Part shown: one piece after another, positions 48,816-57,369 of the stretch | Layout: each line of letters opens with the position of its first letter | How positions within the stretch are numbered: position 1 is the stretch's first letter | From: Peptococcaceae bacterium UBA5752 | GTDB lineage: Bacteria > Bacillota > Dehalobacteriia > UBA4068 | DNA: 64,000 nucleotides | Direction of reading: 5' to 3' | NCBI GenBank assembly: GCA_002419055.1 | Contig: DIFI01000009.1 | Coordinates: forward strand, 434,001 to 498,000 | The notes under the pieces: model-generated | What the model saw: only the letters and a program-made list of their open reading frames with translations | The model's database searches: none | Told to the model about the DNA's origin: nothing | Position numbers and translations under genes: made by a program

Positions 48816-49955
48816 TTAGATACTAATATTATTCAGAAGTTTTTGCCATGTCCTTAAAAATCCGCCTCTTTTTACATCTTTGGTTGCAATAATATCTCTT
48901 GTAGTAACTTTTTCGCCGTTACTGTAGACTGTAACCTGACCTACTACCGCACCGGCTTTAATTGGCGCTGTTAATCCGGATTCTGTCTCGATGCTAAACG
49001 ATAATTCGGCAGTGTCAGTTTTGGCAGAAGTTACCCCGACATTTTGAGCAACTGTTGCTTCAATCTCATCAACGGAGCCTTTGCCAACAGGCACTGTGGC
49101 GATTACATCGCCGGCTTTGCAGAGCAGGTTATATTTATATGTATTAAAGCCATAATTCAGCAGTTCCATTGATTTAGTAAAATGTCCTTTGCGTTCTTCC
49201 ACGCCCATGACAACTGAAATCAACCGCAGATCATTGCGGACCGCACTTGCCACGAGATTACGTCCGGCCTCAGGTGTATATCCTGTTTTAAGACCATCGG
49301 TACCATCATACCATTTAAGCAGGCGGTTTGTATTCCACAATACCAGTTTTTTGGGATCAGGACGAAATTCATATTCATATATCGAAGTATAATCAAGCAT
49401 CAGCGGTACCTGTATGGCATGATAGGCGAGAATTGCCATATCGTGAGCGCAAGTGTAATGATTCTCATCATGAAGGCCGTGGGGGTTTGCAAAATTTGTA
49501 TTATTCATGTCAAGCTCTTTGGCGCGCTTGTTCATCATATCCACAAAATTTTCCATTGTGCCGCCCATATATTCAGCCATTGCATAAGAAGCGTCGTTAC
49601 CGCTGCCAACTGCTATTGCAATAATCATTTCATCAACTGTGCGCACCTCACCCTCGTAAAGATATACCTGTGAACCACCCATTGACGCAGCTTTAGCGCT
49701 GGTGGTTACCTTGTCGTCGAGGGAAATAGTGCCATCATCTACCGCTTCCAAAATCATCACCAGCGTCATTAATTTAGTAACACTGGCTGGATAAACTTTG
49801 GCATCAGCATTTTGTTCAAATAATATTTTTCCGCTGTTGCCATCGACAAGAACTGCTGATGTAGCATCTAGAGAAAATTCCGCAGCAGTAGATGTTATTG
49901 AACAAAACAAAATGATTGTGGTAACAATAAATATTATCAGCCAGAGTTTTTTCAT
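48816..49955 (-). CDS. dacF: D-alanyl-D-alanine carboxypeptidase (DacF-like PBP)
   Basis: Secreted penicillin-binding protein trimming peptidoglycan pentapeptides. 379 residues: signal peptide 1-24 (LWLIIFIVTTIILFCSI, cleavage near STAA-EF), SxxK box SVTK at 58-61, SGN near 117, KTG in DGLKTGYTPEAG near 230, then a C-terminal beta domain and a membrane-associating amphipathic end. It is inverted relative to the spoIIM-xerD-deoB-pdp run. In Bacillus dacF is followed by spoIIAA-AB-sigF; nothing of these is here. ATG follows AAAGGGGGGTTTATTA. Confidence 0.94.
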   Translation of the reverse strand: MKKLWLIIFIVTTIILFCSITSTAAEFSLDATSAVLVDGNSGKILFEQNADAKVYPASVTKLMTLVMILEAVDDGTISLDDKVTTSAKAASMGGSQVYLYEGEVRTVDEMIIAIAVGSGNDASYAMAEYMGGTMENFVDMMNKRAKELDMNNTNFANPHGLHDENHYTCAHDMAILAYHAIQVPLMLDYTSIYEYEFRPDPKKLVLWNTNRLLKWYDGTDGLKTGYTPEAGRNLVASAVRNDLRLISVVMGVEERKGHFTKSMELLNYGFNTYKYNLLCKAGDVIATVPVGKGSVDEIEATVAQNVGVTSAKTDTAELSFSIETESGLTAPIKAGAVVGQVTVYSNGEKVTTRDIIATKDVKRGGFLRTWQKLLNNISI

Positions 49956-49992
49956 TAATAAACCCCCCTTTAATATATGCTATGAACAAGCA

Positions 49993-50007
49993 ATTCATAT
50001 TATGAAT
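49993..50007. promoter_or_regulatory. Perfect 15-base palindrome upstream of dacF
   Basis: ATTCATATTATGAAT (7-1-7) lies 38 bases above the dacF ATG and 78 bases above the divergent gene. A possible operator; no matching regulator is known to me. Confidence 0.4.
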
Positions 50008-50036
50008 AAAATAAAAACACCGTTGGCGTTAACGGC
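50007..50036 (-). terminator. Minus-strand terminator-like hairpin upstream of dacF
   Basis: Reverse strand GCCGTT, loop AACGCC, AACGGT, then GTTTTTATTTT. It points toward dacF, so it would stop transcription entering dacF from above or act as an attenuator if the promoter lies upstream. Confidence 0.5.
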
Positions 50037-50084
50037 ATTTATGTGATATTATATGTTGTAATTAAAATATTTGGAGGAAGCCCT

Positions 50085-51077
50085 ATGACATTTGGCGGCA
50101 AAATCAAATATAGAGCTGACCGACACGGAACTTTTGAAGAGGAATGGTTACCACATAAACGTGTATATGATTGCTGGCGTTGCAGCGGTTTTCTTCATGA
50201 TTTCTATAATTCCAGCATGATCTATGCATATCACATTCATCTTCATAAATTAAACCAGCTGGGCAAAGAATATTATATGTTGTTTATCGCTTGTACGGAC
50301 GTCAACGATGGTAAACATTATTCGCGGAACTTTATTATAGAGGAGAATAAAAAAAGCGTTGATATTGATGCCGATAGTATATTTTGTGGAGAAGCATTAC
50401 AAATACTTATGGAAAAAGAGGCAATGGCTCTTCGCATCAATGATTCTCAGTTTGGTTTTGATCTTTGTTTATTAAAGAATAAAGGTGCATTCTGGCAGGG
50501 CGAATTAGGAAAAATGTATCCCGAAACCAATAATCAGAAATGTTCAGAACAGCTTTTCGGATATTTTTATCCGCAAATGACAACATACGGTCGAATTCGT
50601 TTGGGAGAAAAAAGTATACGTGTTAAGGGGAAGTCATTATTTGAAAGGGTATGGGGTAACGTTGCACTTAAAAGAAAACAGCGGCATTGGGAGTCAATCC
50701 ACTTGATGCTTGGAAGCAATGAGGAGCTAAATATTATTAATTTTCCTCATAGCAATACAAATTATTGTGCATTAGTAAATAAAGAAAATGGGTTATCATT
50801 CCCTGATACTCGAATTTCAACGCTTGAATGTTTTGATTGCGAAGGATATAGCTTTGCAAAATCATGGCAGGTTCAATATAATAATAATATATATGATTTA
50901 AAACCTCTATCAAAAGAAAGTAGTAGTCTGCCATTCCACGATATGGTATTGGTTGTGCTTGACAATAATGTCGATACTAAAGGTTATGCGTTAGCTTCTT
51001 CTTGGGTTGGCGCTCGGGCAAAAGAGCCAGGGAACATTGATCTTTCTTTATTTAGGGGTTGTGATAATTTCAAATAA
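50085..51077 (+). CDS. CrtC/AttH-like (lipocalin-fold) protein
   Basis: 330 residues, no signal peptide or helix. The start EEEWLPHKRVYDCWRCSGFLHDF resembles in spacing the H-x-x-x-E-W-W-Y-x-x-G-x-L opening of CrtC/AttH (carotenoid 1,2-hydratase-like) proteins, and GKSLFERVWGNVALKRKQRHW near 200 the mid-domain W-x-D-x-x-W region. Match is by eye and distant; no carotenoid genes are nearby. ATG 50085 follows GGAGGAAGCCCT. The end nearly abuts the convergent macrodomain gene (3-base gap). Noticeably more AT-rich than its neighbours. Confidence 0.5.
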   Translation: MTFGGKIKYRADRHGTFEEEWLPHKRVYDCWRCSGFLHDFYNSSMIYAYHIHLHKLNQLGKEYYMLFIACTDVNDGKHYSRNFIIEENKKSVDIDADSIFCGEALQILMEKEAMALRINDSQFGFDLCLLKNKGAFWQGELGKMYPETNNQKCSEQLFGYFYPQMTTYGRIRLGEKSIRVKGKSLFERVWGNVALKRKQRHWESIHLMLGSNEELNIINFPHSNTNYCALVNKENGLSFPDTRISTLECFDCEGYSFAKSWQVQYNNNIYDLKPLSKESSSLPFHDMVLVVLDNNVDTKGYALASSWVGARAKEPGNIDLSLFRGCDNFK

Positions 51078-51080
51078 GTA

Positions 51081-51590
51081 TTATGTTAAAAGTAACTTAT
51101 GATAGATTTCGGCAGTTTCAATATCAAAAGTAACAAAATATATTTTTGTTATGCTCCTGTTTGTTTTTAAGAAATTATTAACGGTATTAATAGCTACCTC
51201 AGCAGCCTGTTGTTTGGGATAACCATAAACACCGGTGCTAATCGCGGGAAAGGCTATAGTCTTTAGTTGATAATCAACAGCTAATTGTAATGATTTTAAA
51301 TAACATGAGCGCAGTTTTGAAGATTCGTTATGATTTCCACCTTGCCAAATCGGTCCAACAGTATGAATCACATATTCCGCGGGCAATAGATGGCCGGCGG
51401 TTATTTTTGCGTCCCCTACTGTGCAACCGTGGAGCAGTCGGCATTCTGCAGATAATTGGGGGCCGGCTGCCAGATGAATAGCACCATCGACACCACCGCC
51501 ACCAAGCAGGGAAGTATTGGCTGCATTAACAATTGCATCAACTCCCATTTTTGTAATATCACCTTGGTAGATAGCTATACGTTTGTCCAT
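51081..51590 (-). CDS. Macrodomain protein, O-acetyl-ADP-ribose deacetylase type
   Basis: 169 residues, one macrodomain (MacroD/YmdB class). ADP-ribose contacts are in QGDITKMGVDAIVNAANTSL near 9-28, LLGGGGVDGAIHLAAGP, YVIHTVGPIW and the phosphate loop AISTGVYGYPKQQAAEVA near 118. It removes ADP-ribose or O-acetyl-ADP-ribose adducts. ATG 51590 follows AGAGGCTCTAAC; the frame extends to 51659 without a ribosome-binding site. Confidence 0.94.
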   Translation of the reverse strand: MDKRIAIYQGDITKMGVDAIVNAANTSLLGGGGVDGAIHLAAGPQLSAECRLLHGCTVGDAKITAGHLLPAEYVIHTVGPIWQGGNHNESSKLRSCYLKSLQLAVDYQLKTIAFPAISTGVYGYPKQQAAEVAINTVNNFLKTNRSITKIYFVTFDIETAEIYHKLLLT

Positions 51591-51730
51591 GTTAGAGCCT
51601 CTTTCTTTTATAATTGATACTAAAATTGCTATTTTGTAAAACAATATCACTGCTTTCATTATAAATAATACTACATTAAAATTATATTAGACAATTATTC
51701 TATTATAAGATAATAATTAGCGCATATTAT

Positions 51731-51760
51731 TTGACAATTACCGTTATTAAGCGTTATAAT
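51731..51760 (+). promoter_or_regulatory. Promoter of secDF
   Basis: Perfect TTGACA (51731-51736) and perfect TATAAT (51755-51760) with 18-base spacing. Confidence 0.8.
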
Positions 51761-51796
51761 GAATTTTATATTGTATGACAGAGGAGGAAGCATCGG

Positions 51797-53032
51797 ATGA
51801 AGAATCTCAGTGGCATTAAACTCTTCATTGTTGTTGTGGCTATAGCTGTAGCTTTGGTATTATCAATTAATCCTTTATTGGATAATATCAATTTAGGCTT
51901 GGATTTGCAAGGTGGTACCCAGGTTATATTACAGGGAGTAACGGATGACGGCTCGGCAGTTTCTGATGAAGATATGGATAAGTTGCTCACCGTTATGAGA
52001 GAGAGGGTAGACGCATTTGGCGTCAGCGAACCTGTTATCCAACGTGAAGGTTCTGACAGACTGCTTATTGAGTTAGCCGGTATAGACAATCCTGATGAGG
52101 CAATTAAACAATTGGGACGTACTGCAAAGCTGGAGTTTAGAGGTCCCGATGGTGAAGTTTTACTTACCGGATCAGATTTAGAAGAGGCTACTTATCAATA
52201 TAATTCTTCCGCCGCCACAAATCAACAGCATCAAATAGCGTTGACATTCACATCCGAAGGCAGCAAAAAGTTCTATGATGCTACTGCCCGCTATCTCGGC
52301 CAGATAATCTCCATCTATCTTGATGATGAGGCTATTTCTACACCTCAAGTTGAAAGTGTTATCTCAGAGGGACAAGCTGTTATCTCCGGCGGTTATACAA
52401 CTGCCGAAGAGGCTGCAGCTGATGCTGATGTAATTAACAGCGGCGCCTTGCCGGTCAATGTGGAGGTTGTATCCAAATCTATCGTAGGACCGACACTTGG
52501 ACAAGATTCGCTTTCCAATAGCTTAAAGGCATCTGCAATCGGCTTAATCATATTAGCAATTTGGCTGATTGCTTTATACCGCATGCCCGGTATCTGGGGT
52601 TGTATTTCCCTTGTTGTATATGGGTTGATAGTAATGTGGGTTTTAAACCTGCTTAATGCAACGCTGACTTTAACCAGTATTGCAGGTTTTATTCTTTCGA
52701 TAGGTGTGGCGATCGACGCCAATATCATTATCTACGAGCGAATAAAAGAAGAATTGTATAGTGGCAAGAGTATCAAAGCTTCAATAGACGCCGGTTTTAA
52801 ACGCGCATTTTGGACAATTTTCGATTCCAATCTGACAACGCTAATTGCGGCAGTCGTTCTTTACTACTTTGGCTCAGGCACCATTAAAGGATTTGCCTTA
52901 ACGCTGAGTATTGGTCTGATCGCCAGTATGTTTACTGCGATTACACTGACGCGCTATATGTTGCGCAACATGGCCGATGTGGACAGCTTCCGCGATAAGA
53001 AATTCTATGGTGTGACAGAGGAGGGAAAATAA
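51797..53032 (+). CDS. secD: Protein translocase subunit SecD
   Basis: Uses the ion gradient to help pull preproteins through SecYEG. 411 residues: first helix at 8-27, LGLDLQGGTQV near 34, a periplasmic P1 domain (ELAGIDNPDEAIKQLGRT), then RND-type helices with SIAGFILSIGVAIDANIIIYER near 294. ATG follows GAGGAGGAAGCATCGG. secF starts directly after its stop; a separate SecD and SecF pair rather than the fused Bacillus form. Confidence 0.97.
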   Translation: MKNLSGIKLFIVVVAIAVALVLSINPLLDNINLGLDLQGGTQVILQGVTDDGSAVSDEDMDKLLTVMRERVDAFGVSEPVIQREGSDRLLIELAGIDNPDEAIKQLGRTAKLEFRGPDGEVLLTGSDLEEATYQYNSSAATNQQHQIALTFTSEGSKKFYDATARYLGQIISIYLDDEAISTPQVESVISEGQAVISGGYTTAEEAAADADVINSGALPVNVEVVSKSIVGPTLGQDSLSNSLKASAIGLIILAIWLIALYRMPGIWGCISLVVYGLIVMWVLNLLNATLTLTSIAGFILSIGVAIDANIIIYERIKEELYSGKSIKASIDAGFKRAFWTIFDSNLTTLIAAVVLYYFGSGTIKGFALTLSIGLIASMFTAITLTRYMLRNMADVDSFRDKKFYGVTEEGK

Positions 53033-53956
53033 ATGAAGCAGAAATTCAATTTTAATTTCATTGGCAAAAAGAAAATCTGGTATTCATTAGCCATAGCGTT
53101 ATTTATTGCCAGTGTGATTGGCTTGGTAGTAAACAACGGGCTTAATCTTGGTATAGATTTTACCGGTGGTTCAATTTTACAGGTACAGTACACATCAGAT
53201 GTAACGCTCGAAGATGTACGTGATGTTGTTACAGCCAATGTAGAACAACCGCCTACCATTCAGCAAGGGGATAAAAATCAATTTACTATTCGTACAGCCG
53301 AAATGACAGATGAAGAAAATACGACACTGCTTGAAAAGTTAGGCACACTTGGCAAGTTGCAGGTGCTGCGCAATGATATGATTGGTCCTGTGGTTGGTAA
53401 ACAATTGATAAGCAATGCCCGCTGGGCATTAATAGTAGCAGGCATATTGATGCTCATTTATATTACCATTCGTTTTCGCTTTAATTTTGCGTTGGCAGCC
53501 ATTCTTGCCCTTATCCATGATGTATTTATTATGGTAGGCGTTTTTGCGATCTTTAAAATTAATGTTGATAGTGCTTTTATTGCCGCAGTACTGACCATTA
53601 TCGGCTATTCTATTAATAATACGATAGTAATTTTTGATAGGATTAGAGAAAACTCACGATTTAGTTCGAAGATGGAATTTGGTGAATTAGTAAATACAAG
53701 TATCAACCAGACATTGAAGCGTACGATCAATACAATTGTAGCAATATTAATATTATTGCTTTGTTTACTGTTTTTGGGCGGCGATACAACCAAAATCTTT
53801 ATGCTGGCTTTAACCGTCGGTATCATTGCCGGATTTTTCTCCTCTGTATTTTTGGTTGGATCGGTTGTGACAGATTTATCAAAGAAATTTGGTAATAAGC
53901 AAGTTAAAGGAAAAAGTAAGACGGTCAAAAAGAATAAAGTTGTAACAAGTAAATAA
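53033..53956 (+). CDS. secF: Protein translocase subunit SecF
   Basis: Partner of SecD. 307 residues, six helices. NLGIDFTGGSILQVQY near 41 is the SecF signature; helix 4 holds ALIHDVFIMVGVFAIF, and the conserved TIIGYSINNTIVIFDRIREN near 186 matches the family, with a Lys-rich C-terminal tail. ATG follows AGGGAAAATAA, directly after the secD stop. Confidence 0.97.
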   Translation: MKQKFNFNFIGKKKIWYSLAIALFIASVIGLVVNNGLNLGIDFTGGSILQVQYTSDVTLEDVRDVVTANVEQPPTIQQGDKNQFTIRTAEMTDEENTTLLEKLGTLGKLQVLRNDMIGPVVGKQLISNARWALIVAGILMLIYITIRFRFNFALAAILALIHDVFIMVGVFAIFKINVDSAFIAAVLTIIGYSINNTIVIFDRIRENSRFSSKMEFGELVNTSINQTLKRTINTIVAILILLLCLLFLGGDTTKIFMLALTVGIIAGFFSSVFLVGSVVTDLSKKFGNKQVKGKSKTVKKNKVVTSK

Positions 53957-53965
53957 TTATTTTTC

Positions 53966-54001
53966 TACCCCCTCAACGGCTCTACTGCTGAGGGGGTATT
54001 T
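53966..54001 (+). terminator. Terminator of secDF
   Basis: TACCCCCTCA and TGAGGGGGTA form a 10-bp stem, preceded and followed by T-rich sequence. Confidence 0.8.
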
Positions 54002-54032
54002 AAACATATTATATTATTATTAGGAGTAAACA

Positions 54033-55826
54033 GTGACAACCTGGATGCTTAAACAAACATATGCCAATATTGAGCAAATAGCTAATGAAATGGGTATTGA
54101 ATCATTAATAGCCCATATTCTTGCTATACGTGGATATAGGCAAAAAAGTGATATCGACAGATTCTTGTTTGCCGAACGTTATGATTTAGCATCCCCAACT
54201 TTACTGGCTGATATGGATAAGGCGGTAACGGTTGTCGCGGAATCAATAATTAACGGTAAATCAATCGCTATCTTTGGCGACTACGATTCCGATGGCATAA
54301 TGAGTACGGTTATTTTACATAAGACAATTCAATCTTTAGGCGGCAGGAGTTCTTATTATATCCCAGAGAGAGACGGGGAGGGGTATGGTCTAAATAGCGA
54401 GGCAATATTTAATTTGCGTAATCAAGGCGCGGAATTATTGATTGCCTGTGATAATGGAATATCCGCGATTGAGCAAATCGGATATGCCAATGAACTAGGG
54501 ATGCAATGCGTAGTGCTCGATCATCATGATTTGCAATATACGGATGAAAAAGATAAAGTGATCTTACCTCCGGCTGTGGCAGTTGTAGATCCCAAGCGTC
54601 TGGACTGTAATTATCCGTTTAAAGTATATTGTGCGGCTGCCGTTTGTTATAGATTCGCTGAAGCGCTTTATCAGAAAATGGCAAGAGATTGGCAACCTTT
54701 AGGTAATGAATTACTGCCGTTTGTGACGATTGCGACCATCACCGATTTAGTCGAGTTGATTGGAGAAAATCGGATTATAGTAAAAAAGGGATTATCACAG
54801 CTGTCTGCTGCCAGAAATATCGGTTTAAAAGCATTAATCGATGCTGTTGGTTTAGCCGGTAAAGATTTGGGAGTATACCATGTAGCATACATAATTGGAC
54901 CGTGCATTAATGCTTCGGGCCGTTTAGGTACAGCATATTCGGCAGTAGAATTGTTGCTGTGCGATAATGAATTGCGAGCAAAAGAGCTGTCGAATCAACT
55001 GGTTGCTTTAAATATTACCAGAAAAAAGCTGACCGAAGAAGGTTTTCAAGCGGCTATTGCCCAGATTACCGAAAATAGCATGGAAAACGATAAAATTATC
55101 GTCATCCATTGCCCTGATACTCACGAAAGTGTAGCCGGAATAATTGCCGGCAAATTAAAAGAGAAATATGGACATCCGGTTGTTGTCTGTGCCGGCAATA
55201 AAGATATTCTACGTGGATCATGTAGATCCATTGAGGGGTATAATATTTGCGCAGAACTTAGTAATTGCCGCGATTTATTGGTTAGTTTTGGCGGTCATCC
55301 GATGGCTGCCGGATTAAGTTTATATCCCAAAAATGTAACTTTATTGCGCCGACAGCTTAATGATAATTGTCATATGGAGCTGGATCAAATGACTTCGGTG
55401 GTGCGTATTGATAAACAATATCCTGTAAGTGATGCTACAATATCTCTGGCAAATAGATTACGGATCTTTGAGCCTTATGGTAACGGCAATTTGCCGATCT
55501 ATTTTGCCGACAAAGATGTCCAGATCGTAAAAATAAAACTGTTGGGAAAAGAACAGCAAGTGGTGCGTTTAATTTGCCGTAGTAAGGATTACAGACAATC
55601 GGTAGTGGCTGTGGCTTTTAATTCGCGGTCAAGAATAGAAGAATTGATAAAAAACACTTGGGGAGAGCATACTTGGAATAATTTGTTAAGTGGTAAAGGA
55701 AGACCAATAGTGCTTGACCTTATATATAGTATAGGTACTAACTATTTTAATGATAAAGAGCATTTACAATTACAAGTTATTGATTTTCGTCTCGCTACAA
55801 TTGCCAATGAAGGATCAATAAAATGA
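54033..55826 (+). CDS. recJ: Single-strand-specific exonuclease RecJ
   Basis: 5'-3' ssDNA exonuclease of recombination and mismatch repair. 597 residues: DHH-type phosphoesterase motifs FGDYDSDGIMSTV near 85, ACDNGISA near 137, VLDHHDLQY near 160; then DHHA1 with SFGGHPMAAGLSL near 420, and an OB-fold. GTG start after TAGGAGTAAACA. Overlaps miaB by 4 bases (ATGA), so both are co-translated; no adenine phosphoribosyltransferase or relA follows, as it would in many Firmicutes. Confidence 0.95.
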   Translation: MTTWMLKQTYANIEQIANEMGIESLIAHILAIRGYRQKSDIDRFLFAERYDLASPTLLADMDKAVTVVAESIINGKSIAIFGDYDSDGIMSTVILHKTIQSLGGRSSYYIPERDGEGYGLNSEAIFNLRNQGAELLIACDNGISAIEQIGYANELGMQCVVLDHHDLQYTDEKDKVILPPAVAVVDPKRLDCNYPFKVYCAAAVCYRFAEALYQKMARDWQPLGNELLPFVTIATITDLVELIGENRIIVKKGLSQLSAARNIGLKALIDAVGLAGKDLGVYHVAYIIGPCINASGRLGTAYSAVELLLCDNELRAKELSNQLVALNITRKKLTEEGFQAAIAQITENSMENDKIIVIHCPDTHESVAGIIAGKLKEKYGHPVVVCAGNKDILRGSCRSIEGYNICAELSNCRDLLVSFGGHPMAAGLSLYPKNVTLLRRQLNDNCHMELDQMTSVVRIDKQYPVSDATISLANRLRIFEPYGNGNLPIYFADKDVQIVKIKLLGKEQQVVRLICRSKDYRQSVVAVAFNSRSRIEELIKNTWGEHTWNNLLSGKGRPIVLDLIYSIGTNYFNDKEHLQLQVIDFRLATIANEGSIK

Positions 55827-57151
55827 AATATTATATAGCATCATTTGGATGTCAGATGAATGATAACGATTCGGCTCTGATTGCCGCCGGTCTTGAGCAA
55901 TATGGTCATCAAGAAGAGGCACAATTATCACAGGCCGATATTATTATAGTAAATACCTGTTGTGTCAGACAAAATGCCGAAAATAAAGCCTGGGGTTTGA
56001 TAAATTCTCTTAAACCGTTGAAGAAGGCTAATCCTGGTTTGATCATAGCGGTTTGCGGTTGCATGATCCAAAAACAGAGCGATCAGGCAATTCTACGGAA
56101 GCAACTACCGCATGTAGATATCATCTGCGGTACTTTTTCTAATCTCAATATACCGGGAATAATTGAACAAGCAGATTTTCATCACAATAAACTGATCGAC
56201 ATTAGCGAAAAGCCAAGAGAAGAATGCGGATATAATATCGGATCAAAAGCTTTAGGCAGCTATAAGGCAGCAGTGACAATTATCCATGGTTGCAATAATT
56301 ATTGCAGCTATTGCATAGTACCTTATGTTCGGGGTAGGGAAAAGAGTCGCCAACCGCAGGATATATTGGCGGAAATCATCGCATTGAGAGATAACGGTTG
56401 TAAAGAGATTATGCTGCTGGGGCAAAATGTTAATTCCTACGGCCATGACCTTGATCATGGTAGCTCAAGCTTTGGACAACTACTGCAGCAGGTAGACGCT
56501 ATTGATGGTATTGAACGCATCCGCTATATGACTTCGCACCCGCGTGATTTTGATCACGAATTAGTGGATATTATTGCTTCCTGCAAGCATATCTGTCACC
56601 ATTTCCATCTACCGCTTCAATCAGGCAGCGATAGGATTCTTAAACTGATGAATAGGGGATATAGCAGCGCTTATTATCTTGATTTACTTGACTATATCCG
56701 TGCAAAATGTAAAGATGCAGTAATAACCACCGACATTTTAGTTGGTTTTCCTGGGGAAAGCGACAATGATTTTGCAGACTGTTTGTCAATGATCAGTAAA
56801 TGTCAGTTTGATGCAGCTTACACATTTATATATTCGCCGCGACAAGGTACACCGGCTGCGACAATGGAAAATCAGATTGATGAGTCAGTTAAAAAGCAAA
56901 GATTACAAATGCTGATGGAGCTGCAAAATGAAATCAGCTTTAAACTAAATCAACAAATGATTGGCAAAAATTATCCGATACTATACGAAGGTCCAAGCAA
57001 AAATAATCCGGCTTTGGCGCAAGGACGTAGCGATGGTAACAAAATAGTAATATTCGAACCGGATGCTATATTAAATATCGGAGATATAATTGATATTACA
57101 ATTACAGACGCTAAAACATGGAATTTGTATGGCAAGATAGTTAAGAAATAA
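55823..57151 (+). CDS. miaB: tRNA-2-methylthio-N6-dimethylallyladenosine synthase MiaB
   Basis: Radical-SAM methylthiotransferase modifying i6A37 made by MiaA (gene at 60011-60970). 442 residues: an N-terminal MTTase domain with cysteines in FGCQMN, NTCCVR and CGCMIQK; radical-SAM motif GCNNYCSYCIVPYVRGREKSR near 155 (CxxxCxxC); C-terminal TRAM domain. ATG overlaps the recJ stop. A strong terminator follows. Confidence 0.97.
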   Translation: MKYYIASFGCQMNDNDSALIAAGLEQYGHQEEAQLSQADIIIVNTCCVRQNAENKAWGLINSLKPLKKANPGLIIAVCGCMIQKQSDQAILRKQLPHVDIICGTFSNLNIPGIIEQADFHHNKLIDISEKPREECGYNIGSKALGSYKAAVTIIHGCNNYCSYCIVPYVRGREKSRQPQDILAEIIALRDNGCKEIMLLGQNVNSYGHDLDHGSSSFGQLLQQVDAIDGIERIRYMTSHPRDFDHELVDIIASCKHICHHFHLPLQSGSDRILKLMNRGYSSAYYLDLLDYIRAKCKDAVITTDILVGFPGESDNDFADCLSMISKCQFDAAYTFIYSPRQGTPAATMENQIDESVKKQRLQMLMELQNEISFKLNQQMIGKNYPILYEGPSKNNPALAQGRSDGNKIVIFEPDAILNIGDIIDITITDAKTWNLYGKIVKK

Positions 57152-57170
57152 AAAGAGAAATATTTGAATA

Positions 57171-57210
57171 AAAGACAGAGCTGATCAATAGTGGCTCTGT
57201 CTTTGTTTGT
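57171..57210 (+). terminator. Terminator after miaB
   Basis: AAAGACAGAGC and GCTCTGTCTTT form a perfect 11-bp stem followed by GTTTGT. The remainder of 57211-57369 shows nothing. Confidence 0.85.
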
Positions 57211-57369
57211 ATATATATATAATTTCACTAAGGAATAATAATCCTAAATCATCAACTTCCGATAATAAATATTATGTAAACTAATAGATATTATTTTGTT
57301 ACGTTAATCTCAAGTAAAGAAGTATGTTCTCCTCTTTTGATTTATGATGTATTTGCAATTTAATAGTAA

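Noticed and set aside
48808..48833. AT-only inverted repeat between pdp and dacF as a terminator
   Set aside because: 11-bp stem is almost all A-T with no T tract; too weak to call.
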